Assembly (NCBI GenBank): GCA_023410025.1
Contig: JAEYQM010000012.1
Span: 1-19,357, forward strand
Length of the DNA stretch: 19,357 nucleotides
Direction: 5' to 3'
Source of the DNA: Bacillota bacterium
GTDB lineage: Bacteria; Bacillota_I; Bacilli_A; ML615J-28; CAG-698
Part shown: positions 1-6,890 of the stretch, piece by piece
Position numbering within the stretch: position 1 is the first letter of the stretch
Layout of the letters: each line of letters opens with the position of its first letter
Translations under genes and position numbers: made by a program
The notes under the pieces: model-generated
The model's input: only the letters and a program-made list of their open reading frames with translations
Databases searched by the model: none
Told to the model about the DNA's origin: nothing

Positions 1-1
1 A

Positions 2-702
2 TTATTATGTGAGTTAATTGTCCACAAGGATAATCAAGATTATGATGTCGAAACTAACCTATTTCTACTATCCTCAAGCTATTATTTACCGGAGTTTTGT
101 CGTTGGTTTTTACCAAATTATATTTAATACTTAGACACAGAATCAGTAAATGGTTTAAGTTTATATTGTTATTGCTTGAACAATCCAATTAACAATGTAG
201 ATCCTTCAGGCCACTTTGCTATTAGTACGTTCTTAATTTGTTTAGGCATTGGAGCATTAGTTGGTGGGACACTTGGAGGAGTAACCGTTTATTCAGAGGG
301 ACAAGATATATTAACTGGTGTTTTGACTGCAGCATTATTAGGTGCTGCAGTAGATGGATTTATTGGTGTAGGAGGAGCAGCACTAATATATGTCATTTCA
401 TCAGTTTTAAGTAAAACAGAATCTGATTTAATAAGCGTTGCTTTATATGGTGGAGAGTTTGGTAATTGGGAAGATTATGCACTTGCATTTTCTTTTGGTG
501 GACTGAGTGGTTCATTAGGTAGTGTGACAGGTAAGTTTCCTCAATTAGCAAAAGCTGGTAAATTTATTGCTATGTTGCTCTAAGACCATTGGCAAATCAA
601 GCAGTTAAAATGGGTACTAGAGGAAAACCATTTATCTTAGATAAATATTTTTATGATGTGGCTACTCAAGCAATAAAATATGGAGGTCAAATAAAATTAT
701 GA
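2..702 (+). pseudogene. Rhs core stub plus toxin-like tail, cassette 1 (decayed, cut by window edge)
   Basis: The frame open from the window edge reads as the end of an Rhs/YD-repeat core: CELIVHKDNQDYDVET, then YLDTESVNGLSLYCYC, then NNPINNVDPSGH, the usual boundary between core and variable tip. A stop (TAA, 125-127) replaces the GAA codon of cassette 2 at the matching place. The tail after DPSGH is Gly/Ala-rich and hydrophobic, as in many Rhs pretoxin segments. The frame ends at 581-583, but the next frame continues from about 571 to a TGA at 700-702 with protein-like sequence (RPLANQAVKMGTRGKPFILD), so a frameshift lies near 570-583. In a full-length Rhs protein this tip would be secreted and delivered as the toxic end. 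Here there is no start codon and there are two lesions, so I call it a displaced, broken tip. The toxin class is not recognised. Confidence 0.75.
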
Positions 703-796
703 AACATAAACCTACCTGAATTAAAATTGATTTAGGCAAATGTTTTTATAGATCTTCATTTAGAGCATTATATTCTTATATTTAGAAGTGAAAAGA

Positions 797-1240
797 ATGG
801 TTAAAAACTATTGGACTTTATTTTATTTATCATTAATAGGAACAATTATATTTCTTTGTATATTTGTATTAGGAATTATATTTATGAAAAAAATATTTTT
901 TACTAAAAAATATGGTCATATTTTGTTAATTATTTCATCTTGTGTTTTAATTACTTTGATTGTGCTATGTGTTAGTAAATTTTCATTATGTTGCAAGGAC
1001 TATCAATATGTAAAAAATAGTACATGTTTAGAAGAAAAAGCTAAAGTTATAGAATTTATGGAATCCCATTTTGATTATGATGGAAATGGTGAACAATCAT
1101 TTAGTAAACCAAAATTTTATTTAATTGAAAAAAATGAATATATTGTATTAAATGCGAAAAATGTAGAATTAGGAGAAGTATATATTATAAGATTTTATCC
1201 TAATACAAAAATTTGCGAAATAATAAAGAAAATAAATTAA
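797..1240 (+). CDS. Small two-TM membrane protein, candidate immunity protein of cassette 1
   Basis: This encodes about 147 residues. Two hydrophobic segments (roughly residues 8-31 and 41-60) are followed by a polar domain of about 85 residues with alternating charged and aromatic residues, ending KICEIIKKIN. A purine-rich AGAAG at 784-788 sits eight bases before the ATG at 797; a GTG at 788 is a possible alternative start that would overlap that site. It lies directly after the cassette 1 tip and before a clear terminator, the position where immunity genes sit in Rhs and other polymorphic toxin loci. An immunity role is inferred from position and from the membrane anchor, which would suit defence against a membrane-acting or envelope-delivered toxin. 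I do not recognise the family. The frame is intact, unlike the toxin tip before it. Confidence 0.65.
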   Translation: MVKNYWTLFYLSLIGTIIFLCIFVLGIIFMKKIFFTKKYGHILLIISSCVLITLIVLCVSKFSLCCKDYQYVKNSTCLEEKAKVIEFMESHFDYDGNGEQSFSKPKFYLIEKNEYIVLNAKNVELGEVYIIRFYPNTKICEIIKKIN

Positions 1241-1271
1241 ATAGATGCTTTTAACTATACTTGACAAGTTT

Positions 1272-1309
1272 AAGGTGGATTCATAAACATGAGTCTGCCT
1301 TTTCTTTTT
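1272..1309 (+). terminator. Rho-independent terminator after cassette 1
   Basis: A 13-pair stem (1272-1284 with 1289-1301, three G-U pairs) closes an AAAC loop and is followed by TTCTTTTT. It sits 31 bases after the stop of the small membrane protein gene. Confidence 0.8.
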
Positions 1310-1346
1310 GTTATAAGTGGAAATATAGCATACAAAATAAATAGTT

Positions 1347-1622
1347 TTTTGTAATATTTTGACTTTCTTTCGACAATTTCAAAAAAACGTTTAACTTTTT
1401 GCTCCTAACTTTCCATATATAGTGTGGGGATATTTTTCATCCACAAGAATTTTATATGTGAAAGTTTGAGTAAAAGGAGTTGATGTTAATGGTTTAATGT
1501 TTAAATAATTTGATTTAAATGTAGTATTACACAAAGCAAATATATTTTAGCTACAAGCAAACATACAAGGAAATGAGATTAAATTAATATTGAAGGTGTA
1601 GCATATTGTCTTATTTTTAAGT
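1347..1622 (+). repeat. Non-coding repeat block A upstream of cassette 2
   Basis: This gap between cassettes holds no credible gene. It matches 3264-3727 in order along its length: a TTTTTTGTAATATTTTG start, TTCGACAATTTCAAAAAAAC, the 16-mer CTTTCCATATATAGTG (1409-1424 here), a TCCACAAG segment, an AGGAGTTGAT segment, AACATACAAGGAAA, and a GCATATTGTCTTATTTTTAAG end. The two blocks differ mainly in the number of CTTTCCATATATAG units (one here, three there). Neither block gives a shared open frame, so the conservation looks structural or regulatory, or simply reflects duplication of the whole cassette with its upstream DNA. Confidence 0.75.
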
Positions 1623-1665
1623 TCAGTTGTAGAGTATATAAAATTGTATTTTCAATGGAATAGTT

Positions 1666-1694
1666 TTGTATTAATATAAATAATATGGTATAAT
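1666..1694 (+). promoter_or_regulatory. Sigma-A-type promoter before cassette 2 stub
   Basis: TTGTAT (1666-1671), a 17-base spacer and a perfect TATAAT (1689-1694). Transcription would begin about where homology to the Rhs stub begins, so the transcript would have almost no leader. No ribosome binding site is visible. Confidence 0.45.
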
Positions 1695-1696
1695 AA

Positions 1697-2403
1697 TTCT
1701 GTGAATTGATTGTCCACAAGGATAATCAAGATTATGATGTTGAAACTGTACTATTTCTAGTATCCTCACGTTATTATTCACCGGAGTTATGTCGTTGGAT
1801 TTCACCAGATGATATTGAATATTTGGATCCAGAGTCAGTAAATGGACTAAATTTATACTGCTACTGCTTTAACAAACCAATCAATTATATCGACCCTGAT
1901 GGTCATGCTCCGAAGTGGTTAGGAGATGTTCTAGATATAGGATTATATGTTGTTTCTACTGAAATTGCAGTGGGAGTTGGTATTGCTGTTTCGAATGTAG
2001 CTTCACCAGCTGTTGGCATTGTTGCAGGTATAGCTACATTTGGAGCTTTAAATAATTTAACAAATGCTATTTATTATAATTATATTTCTGATGGTTCAAG
2101 CAATTTGACATCAAACAGTTATCGAGATGGATATGTAAATAGATGGGATAGGTTAGATTATGTTAAACAGCAAACAGTACAAGATACATTCAATACTACA
2201 GCATGGATGTATTTTAGTGAATATAATTTACATTTGTATGGTTGGTATATATCTGGTTGGGCTTTAGATAAGAATATACCATTAATATTAAAACTTGCTG
2301 AAAGTACATCTAATGCAAATATTACTGTTGGAAAATGGATTCAAGATGGTATGTTAATGTTGTAATAGTAATATTAGGATTATTAGGATTATTAGGTTTA
2401 TAA
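1697..2403 (+). pseudogene. Rhs core stub plus toxin-like tip, cassette 2
   Basis: The frame reads CELIVHKDNQDYDVET, SSRYYSPELCRWISPDD, YLDPESVNGLNLYCYC and YIDPDGHAPKW, the Rhs core end and the DPxGH boundary. Only TTG (1706) could start it, with no ribosome binding site, so it is a displaced tip and not a full gene. After DPDGH come an Ala/Val/Gly-rich hydrophobic stretch and a polar domain with YVNRWDRLDYVKQQT, TTAWMYFSEYN and GWYISGWALDKNIP, a tail type I have seen in clostridial Rhs proteins but whose activity I cannot state. The open frame stops at 2363-2365. The next frame continues to 2403 as VVIVILGLLGLLGL over a 9-base tandem repeat (ATTAGGATT, 2373-2399), suggesting a frameshift just before the true C-terminus. 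It is the least damaged of the three stub copies. Confidence 0.7.
2373..2399 (+). repeat. Three 9-base tandem units
   Basis: ATTAGGATT is repeated with period 9 (two exact units and one variant). In one frame it encodes LGLLGLLGL, a plausible hydrophobic end of the cassette 2 protein. Confidence 0.6.
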
Positions 2404-2425
2404 TATTTAGGAGGAAATATAATTA

Positions 2426-3040
2426 ATGAAAAGATTAATAAGCATAATATTGATTATGTTGTGTAGTATGGTACTTGTTGGATGTTATCAGGATTTAGAA
2501 AGAGACTCTTTAGATGAGTATATTTTGAATATTAATCAAAATAAAATTGGATACTCGAATGTAGAAATTGATCATCCTGATTATTTTCTTCCGAGTGCAA
2601 CATTTATACAAGATTATGATTATGTTGATGGGAAATACTATTGGCGTGAAGATGATCCTTTAAGAGGATTGTTTACAACAAATGTCGATCCTGAAATTTC
2701 TTTTCTTTGTTTGCAATATGATAAAACTACATATTATAATGCAAAAGAATTTATGTTAAAAGAAATTGAACCTTATAATAATAAATTTTATGAATATAAG
2801 AATTACGTATTTTATGAAAATTCGAACTTTATAAATTTGCATTATAGAAATTTTCCAGAATGGTTTACTATGGCTTGTTATAATGATGAAAAATATACTT
2901 TGATTTACATTGGTTTTAATTCTAGTACACTTGCTGGACTATCGTGCCTTGATAAAAAATATTTAGAAAATTTTGAAGGTAATTGGATTTCATTTCTAGA
3001 ACAGTATTATGGAGAATCCTATGATTTTCATAAAAATTAA
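2426..3040 (+). CDS. Lipoprotein, candidate immunity protein of cassette 2
   Basis: This encodes 204 residues starting at an ATG preceded by AGGAGG (2409-2414). The first 20 residues are a lipoprotein signal peptide: KR, a hydrophobic core, then LVGC with Cys20 as the lipidation site, so the mature protein should be anchored to the outer face of the membrane. The rest is acidic and rich in Tyr and Asn, without Cys-rich, repeat or nucleotide-binding motifs that I recognise. It lies 22 bases after the extended end of the cassette 2 tip, in the place of an immunity gene. A lipoprotein would suit protection against a toxin acting in the envelope, but this is inference from position only. The frame is intact with no signs of decay. 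Confidence 0.75.
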   Translation: MKRLISIILIMLCSMVLVGCYQDLERDSLDEYILNINQNKIGYSNVEIDHPDYFLPSATFIQDYDYVDGKYYWREDDPLRGLFTTNVDPEISFLCLQYDKTTYYNAKEFMLKEIEPYNNKFYEYKNYVFYENSNFINLHYRNFPEWFTMACYNDEKYTLIYIGFNSSTLAGLSCLDKKYLENFEGNWISFLEQYYGESYDFHKN

Positions 3041-3126
3041 AAAACTGCAAAACTTTATCTAGCAATAAAAGTGGGTATATCTTTATTGAACTGCTATCTG
3101 CTTTTTATTTTTATAAGAAGGAAAAG

Positions 3127-3217
3127 CTGGGTATCCCAGTTGCTGCAAGTATTTCAAAAATACTAGCGTAGTGTTGTATTTTTCTTATTCTGCCTTAATA
3201 TTAAGGCAGGATACAAC
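3127..3217. other. Cluster of three hairpins
   Basis: CTGGG-TAT-CCCAG (3127-3139), AGTATTT-CAA-AAATACT (3148-3164) and the perfect 20-base palindrome CTGCCTTAATATTAAGGCAG (3190-3209). The palindrome is flanked by GTTGTAT (3173-3179) and its complement ATACAAC (3211-3217). No long T tract follows the strongest stem, so it is not a plain terminator. It begins about 85 bases after the cassette 2 lipoprotein gene. Confidence 0.6.
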
Positions 3218-3263
3218 AATTATATAATTAAAAACTATTAGATATGTCATAGAAAGTGGCATA

Positions 3264-3727
3264 TTTTTTTTGTAATATTTTGCCTTTCGTTCGACAATTT
3301 CAAAAAAACGTTTAACTTTTGACTATGAACTTTCCATATATAGTGTTGGAAGTATTTTTTATTTTCTTTAATATTGATTGTGGATTAAAAAATATTTTAA
3401 TAAATTTTTCTAAAACACCCGTACAAAATATACAAATCTTTCCATATATAGTGAGGGCAGTTTTTAAATTTTTTAAAATTTTTTCTAAAAAAACACCTAC
3501 AAAACTTAAAAACTTTTCCATATATATTGAGGAGATATTTTTCTTCCACAAGTGATTTATGAAAGAAAAGTAGAGAATAAGGAGTTGATATTAATGATTT
3601 AAATAATTAAACAATTTAATTAAAACATAGTATTATATGAAGCAAATATATTTCAGCCACACGAAAACATACAAGGAAAGGTAGATTTAATTAATAAAGA
3701 AAGTGTGGCATATTGTCTTATTTTTAA
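3264..3727 (+). repeat. Non-coding repeat block B upstream of cassette 3
   Basis: This is the second copy of the block at 1347-1622, lengthened by tandem growth around the CTTTCCATATATAG motif. Motif copies lie at 3330-3345, 3438-3453 and 3513-3528 (the last reads CTTTTCCATATATATTG). The spacers share CTAAAACACC / CTAAAAAAACACC and A/T tracts. Both strands are open here for about 80 codons, but the products are low-complexity Phe/Ile/Lys strings caused by the A/T tracts and have no ribosome binding site. Confidence 0.75.
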
Positions 3728-3773
3728 GGCAGGATAAGTCGTTTCCACAACTAATGTTACCAGTTATGACAAC

Positions 3774-3956
3774 TTGACTCTTGCAGAACTGGGAAACCCT
3801 GCTTTCTTTTTTGACCAATGTAAAGAAAGAGAGGATAAGATTATAGATAAAAAAGAAGTAAAAACAATTTATAAAGAAAAGGATTCTAAAATAACATATT
3901 TTGCTATTGAATTAGTTAATATTATTTTAACTGGTTGTAATGGTGGACTATGTTGA
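3774..3956 (+). other. Unrecognised small frame, probably a gene remnant
   Basis: A TTG-started frame of 60 residues reads TLAELGNPAFFFDQCKERE, then a Lys/Glu-rich stretch and a hydrophobic end with TGCNGGLC. The same frame is open for some codons upstream (VSTTNVTSYDN) without an ATG or a ribosome binding site. The composition looks protein-like and the DNA encoding LAELGNPAFF is repeated in inverted form at 3121-3149, so this may be a fragment of a gene that was copied. I cannot assign a family. It may equally be a chance frame inside the repeat element. Confidence 0.3.
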
Positions 3957-3972
3957 TAAATTATGATATAAT
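3944..3972 (+). promoter_or_regulatory. Extended -10 promoter before cassette 3
   Basis: TGGACT (3944-3949, weak -35), a 17-base spacer, and TGATATAAT (3964-3972), an extended -10 element with a perfect TATAAT. It lies about 110 bases before the cassette 3 stub. Confidence 0.45.
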
Positions 3973-4079
3973 ATATGTGTTTAATAAAGCTTTAATTTTG
4001 CTAAGAAAACTAGAAATATAAAAATAGCTTACATATATTTAAGCTAAAAGCAAGTGAGGATACTTGTGAGAGACCCGTC

Positions 4080-4909
4080 GAAACTGGACTATTTTTATTA
4101 ACCTCTATATATTATGATCCCGAAACTGGTATATTTATAAGTCCTGATGATATTGAATATTTAGATCCGGAAAGTGTAAGGAAAGTGTAAATCGATTAAA
4201 TCTATATGCATACTGTGCTAACAATCCTGTGATGTATTCTGACGTATACGGACATTCGCCTAAATGGTGGCAATGGGCTCTATCAGGTACTGAGTTGGCT
4301 GTAGGTGTTGTATTATGTGCGACTGGTGTTGGAACTGGTGTTGGCGTTTCATTAATTGTGGCTGGTACAACATCTATGATATCAAATGTGATGGATGCAT
4401 GTGGTGTTGATGGAACAACAGCAAGTATTGTTAGTAATTCATTAGATATTATAGGTGGTGTAGCTTTATGTTTTACACCGTTCGCATCAATTGGCTCTAG
4501 GATGATAGGACCGGGTGTTGGTGGTTTTGCTGGTGGATTTTTTTCTGAAGCATTAGGTGGATCATTTCAATTAGGATCTTTTATAGGTAACGTTATTGTT
4601 GGAATTATCGGTTGAAAAATATATAAGGCGTATGATAATATTAAAATTAATGAAATTAAGAATATGAAGAATGTTGTTATTGGCGAAAAAATATCTAGAA
4701 TAGAGGATGCCGCAACAAAACTTAATGCTGGTCATTTTAAAGCTTCGAAATTTGCTAATACTTTATATAAAATTAACCATAAGTTAGGTGCTGCATTAAC
4801 TTATTCTGAGAAGGTTACTTGGATAAGAAGAGCTTGTGAAGCTGGTGTTAGTTTTATTGATATTGGTTTAGTTGGAACTAATAGCATTTATTATGCAATG
4901 GAGATTTGA
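4080..4909 (+). pseudogene. Rhs core stub plus toxin-like tip, cassette 3 (frameshift and stop)
   Basis: From 4080 the frame reads ETGLFLLTSIYYDPETGIF and ISPDDIEYLDPESV, a near-consensus Rhs core end. An 11-base tandem duplication (GGAAAGTGTAA, 4169-4179 and 4180-4190) then stops and shifts the frame. The correct reading resumes as NRLNLYAYCANNPVMYSDVYGHSPKWW, now two bases out. The tail has a long Gly/Val/Ala hydrophobic segment (about 4270-4610), a TGA at 4613-4615, and then, in the same frame, a polar domain with VVIGEKISRIEDAATKLNAG, WIRRACEAG, FIDIGLVG and IYYAMEI, ending at a TGA (4907-4909). That final domain resembles a short tip type in contact-dependent and Rhs toxins that starts VIGE.M.R and ends DIG..S.FY.ME. 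This is recollection, not a search. Its catalytic activity is not claimed. Confidence 0.75.
4169..4190 (+). repeat. 11-base tandem duplication causing a frameshift
   Basis: GGAAAGTGTAA occurs twice in tandem. Removing one copy restores the PESV-NRLNLYAYC reading seen in the other stubs, so the duplication is the inactivating lesion. Confidence 0.85.
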
Positions 4910-4944
4910 ACACTAATAGAATACTTTTTATTATAGGTGATACT

Positions 4945-5287
4945 ATGAATATTCATAAATATATTTATAAAAAATATAATGAGCTTGACCGATATGGTTT
5001 TAGTGTTAGGGCTATTCAAAATGGTTCTGATTATGAATTAATTCTTACCAAAAAATGGCAAATCTTTATTGATTGGCTATTATTTAACTGAAAATTTAGA
5101 TTATTATTTTGATATTTGTTTTTCAAATAATGGCATGGATTTTGTAAATATTTTTAAAAGTGATATATTTTTCAAAGATTTCCAAATTGCAAATAATATA
5201 AAAAATAAAAATGTTAAAGAGGAAATTGATAATAAGTTTAATTTTATTACTGAAAATATTGATTTGCTGTTAGAAAAGTTTAATTAA
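4945..5287 (+). pseudogene. Small soluble candidate immunity gene of cassette 3, one-base frameshift
   Basis: The ATG at 4945 follows TAGGTGA (4934-4940) and starts MNIHKYIYKKYNELDRYGF. The frame breaks after ELILTK at a run of six A (5050-5055) and ends in a TGA at 5089-5091. Skipping one A gives NGKSLLIGYYLTENLDYYF and continues without a stop to 5287. The joined product is about 113 residues, polar, with no signal peptide or membrane segment, like many small cytoplasmic immunity proteins. It starts 35 bases after the cassette 3 tip and is followed by a terminator. The family is not recognised. The shift could be true decay, slippage at the A run or a sequencing error, and the good match of the two halves to one protein favours a very recent event. 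Confidence 0.65.
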
Positions 5288-5334
5288 AGTCATAATTTTT
5301 ATAAATATGAGTTTAAACCTATACTGTTCGAACT

Positions 5335-5375
5335 AAGACACATTTGACTAGAAATAGTCATTTGTGTCTTTTTTA
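5335..5375 (+). terminator. Rho-independent terminator after cassette 3
   Basis: A 16-base stem (5335-5350 with 5355-5370, two internal mismatches) closes a GAAA loop and runs into six T. It lies 47 bases after the end of the candidate immunity gene. Confidence 0.8.
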
Positions 5376-5493
5376 TTTGTAGGTTCGTATTATGCTCCTC
5401 CTAATAATTATAATATACTTACAAGAAACGATGTTTAAGTAGCTATACTTATAGCCACTACACAGCCTAATAAGTACAATTTTTGGAGGTTTT

Positions 5494-5562
5494 ATGCAAA
5501 AAAGAGTCATTTGTAGGCGATACGTAAGGTTGACTCCTACTAAAGAAAAGATGTACAACTAA
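5494..5562 (+). CDS. Very small ORF, 22 residues, upstream of the recombinase remnant
   Basis: The ATG at 5494 has a strong GGAGG (5485-5489) five bases before it. The product starts MQKRVICRRYVRLTPTKEK and ends after 22 codons. Its basic VCRRY-like start recalls small proteins found in clostridial mobile elements, and it lies just before a serine recombinase remnant, so it may be the shortened front of such a gene. That link is inference. The strong ribosome binding site is the main support for translation. Confidence 0.35.
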   Translation: MQKRVICRRYVRLTPTKEKMYN

Positions 5563-5656
5563 ATTTTAAACTTAATTATGGCTTAACTTGATTTTGATTA
5601 TGAATTAAATTATAATTAATGTTAGAGCATGTATAGTTTAAAGTTAGAAGGTGCAA

Positions 5657-6366
5657 ATGAAAGTTAAACATACAGCCTTACTTTCTATATTATCCAAAGA
5701 AGATGAATTAATAGGAGAATGATAAAGTATTTTAACACAAAAAGCAATGCTTGAGGAAAATGCAAAAGAGCATGGCTTTTTAAACATTAAACATTATACA
5801 GATGATGGATATTCTGGTACTAATTTTGAAAGACCTGATTTTGTAAGATTAGTTAATGATATAAAAAGTAATTTAATAGACACAGTTATTGTTAAAGATT
5901 TATCAAGACTTGGTAGAGATTATTTAAAAACAGGATATTACTTAGAATAATTTGTTCCTAAGTATAAAGTAAGATTTATTTCTATTAATGATGATATTGA
6001 TTCGAATAAGGAAATTCCTGAATTAACTCCTTTTAAGAATATAATGAATGAGTGGTATGCTAAAGATATATCTAAAAAGATTAGAAGTGCATATAAGGTT
6101 AAAGGATAAAAGGAGAATTCACAGCATCTTATGCTCCATATGGATATTTAAAAGATCCTTTGAATAAGCATCATTTAATAATCGATAAAGAATATAAAAA
6201 ACTATTATCTATTGATAATCCCTCAATCATTATGGTACATCTTATAAGAAAAAAGTGTAAACATGCTAAAGTTAGTTATTATCATAATAAAAGATTTTTG
6301 TATTTATTATTATTAATTAATGGTATAGTTTTGGTTATTTCTATATTTGCTAAATTATTTTCTTAA
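5657..6366 (+). pseudogene. Large serine recombinase (resolvase-type catalytic domain), decayed and truncated
   Basis: The ATG at 5657 follows AGAAGG (5646-5651) and reads HTALLSILSKEDE, matching the usual TALY.RLS.EDE catalytic start; the serine is kept (Ser13) but the Arg two places before it is Ile. Two stops (TGA TAA, from 5720) follow. The frame continues as HYTDDGYSGTNFERPDF and VKDLSRLGRDYLKTGYYLE, then a stop (5948-5950), FVPKYKVRFISINDDID and NIMNEWYAKDISKKIRS, then a stop and a frameshift near 6107-6112, then SYAPYGYLKDP and HHLIIDKEYKK. These blocks follow the order in TnpX-like recombinases that move by a serine-linked intermediate. The recombinase and zinc-ribbon domains that should follow are missing: after about 6210 the sequence becomes an unrelated tail with a hydrophobic end. 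The element it moved cannot be outlined here. Confidence 0.85.
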
Positions 6367-6890
6367 TAACAAAGATTAATCAAAATTTAAAATAAACTAA
6401 TGGACATTTAACATAAAACAATAACATTGTCTTTCTTGGTGAAATTTATATTTACATTTAAATGTTATTTAATGACACTTTTTAATTTTTTTTGTACTTA
6501 ATTTATATTTATAAAAAAATTTACTAAAATTTACATTATTCAGTTATTTCGACAATTTTCGATATTTATTAAATATAAAATTATATTGTTATTTTGTATA
6601 TTAAAAAATTTAGCACTCTATTTAATAAAATAAATTCTATCTTACAATATTGGGATGTGTTGTTAAGGTGTCAAAATTGAATCAAAAAAAATAATTACAA
6701 GAAAAAATTATTGATATATCTCTATTTGTTCCTAAGTATTTAAAAACAATATACTACAAGACAAAAAACATGTTTAACTAGAAATTGCAAAAAAAATATT
6801 AAAATAAGAAATCTATTAATTAAAATAACATACACAAGAAAGGTAAATTGATAGTAAATTTTTAATTGCTATCAAATATGTTATAGAAAT
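6367..6890. other. AT-rich gap without a credible gene
   Basis: About 520 bases without a supported gene. It holds the palindrome ACATTTAAATGT (about 6453-6466), one TTTCGACAATTT (about 6547) also present in both repeat blocks, and an exact 16-base copy (6724-6739) of recombinase DNA at 5950-5965. A weak promoter, TTGTTC (6726-6731) with 18 bases to TATACT (6750-6755), could serve the ABC transporter gene. Confidence 0.5.
6848..6875. promoter_or_regulatory. Inverted repeat just before the ABC transporter start
   Basis: TTGATAG (6848-6854) and CTATCAA (6869-6875) are separated by 14 A/T-only or nearly A/T-only bases and end 15 bases before the start codon. It could be an operator or an RNA hairpin in the leader that limits translation. 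Confidence 0.35.

Larger units (their letters stand above)
3121..3808. repeat. Inverted-repeat-bounded non-coding element
   Basis: The left end (3121-3149) and the inverted right end (3781-3808) match at about 26 of 29 aligned positions, sharing GGGT(A/T)TCCCAGTT and CTGCAAG. Further in, CTTATTCTGCCTTAA (from about 3184) matches the complement of 3716-3738, at similar distance from each end. The arms, about 90 bases with a divergent middle, enclose about 500 bases with the three CTTTCCATATATAG units and no convincing gene. This shape resembles a miniature inverted-repeat element. I see no transposase, and target-site duplications were not established. The right arm overlaps the small frame at 3774. 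Confidence 0.45.

Noticed and set aside
3330..3532. CRISPR array
   Set aside because: Only three or four units, with spacers of unequal length that resemble each other, and no cas genes nearby.
3312..3555. Overlapping open frames on both strands (79 and 78 codons)
   Set aside because: Both come from the A/T-tract repeats; the products are low-complexity Phe/Ile/Lys strings without ribosome binding sites, and the homologous block at 1347 does not keep them open.
5373..5558. Minus-strand frame of 61 codons
   Set aside because: No ribosome binding site or recognisable motif; the plus strand holds a small ORF with a strong site and the terminator.
6160..6366. Separate 68-residue membrane protein
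   Set aside because: Its first part continues the recombinase reading (YLKDPLNKHHLIIDKEYKK) after a frameshift and the TTG start has no ribosome binding site; only the hydrophobic end is unexplained.
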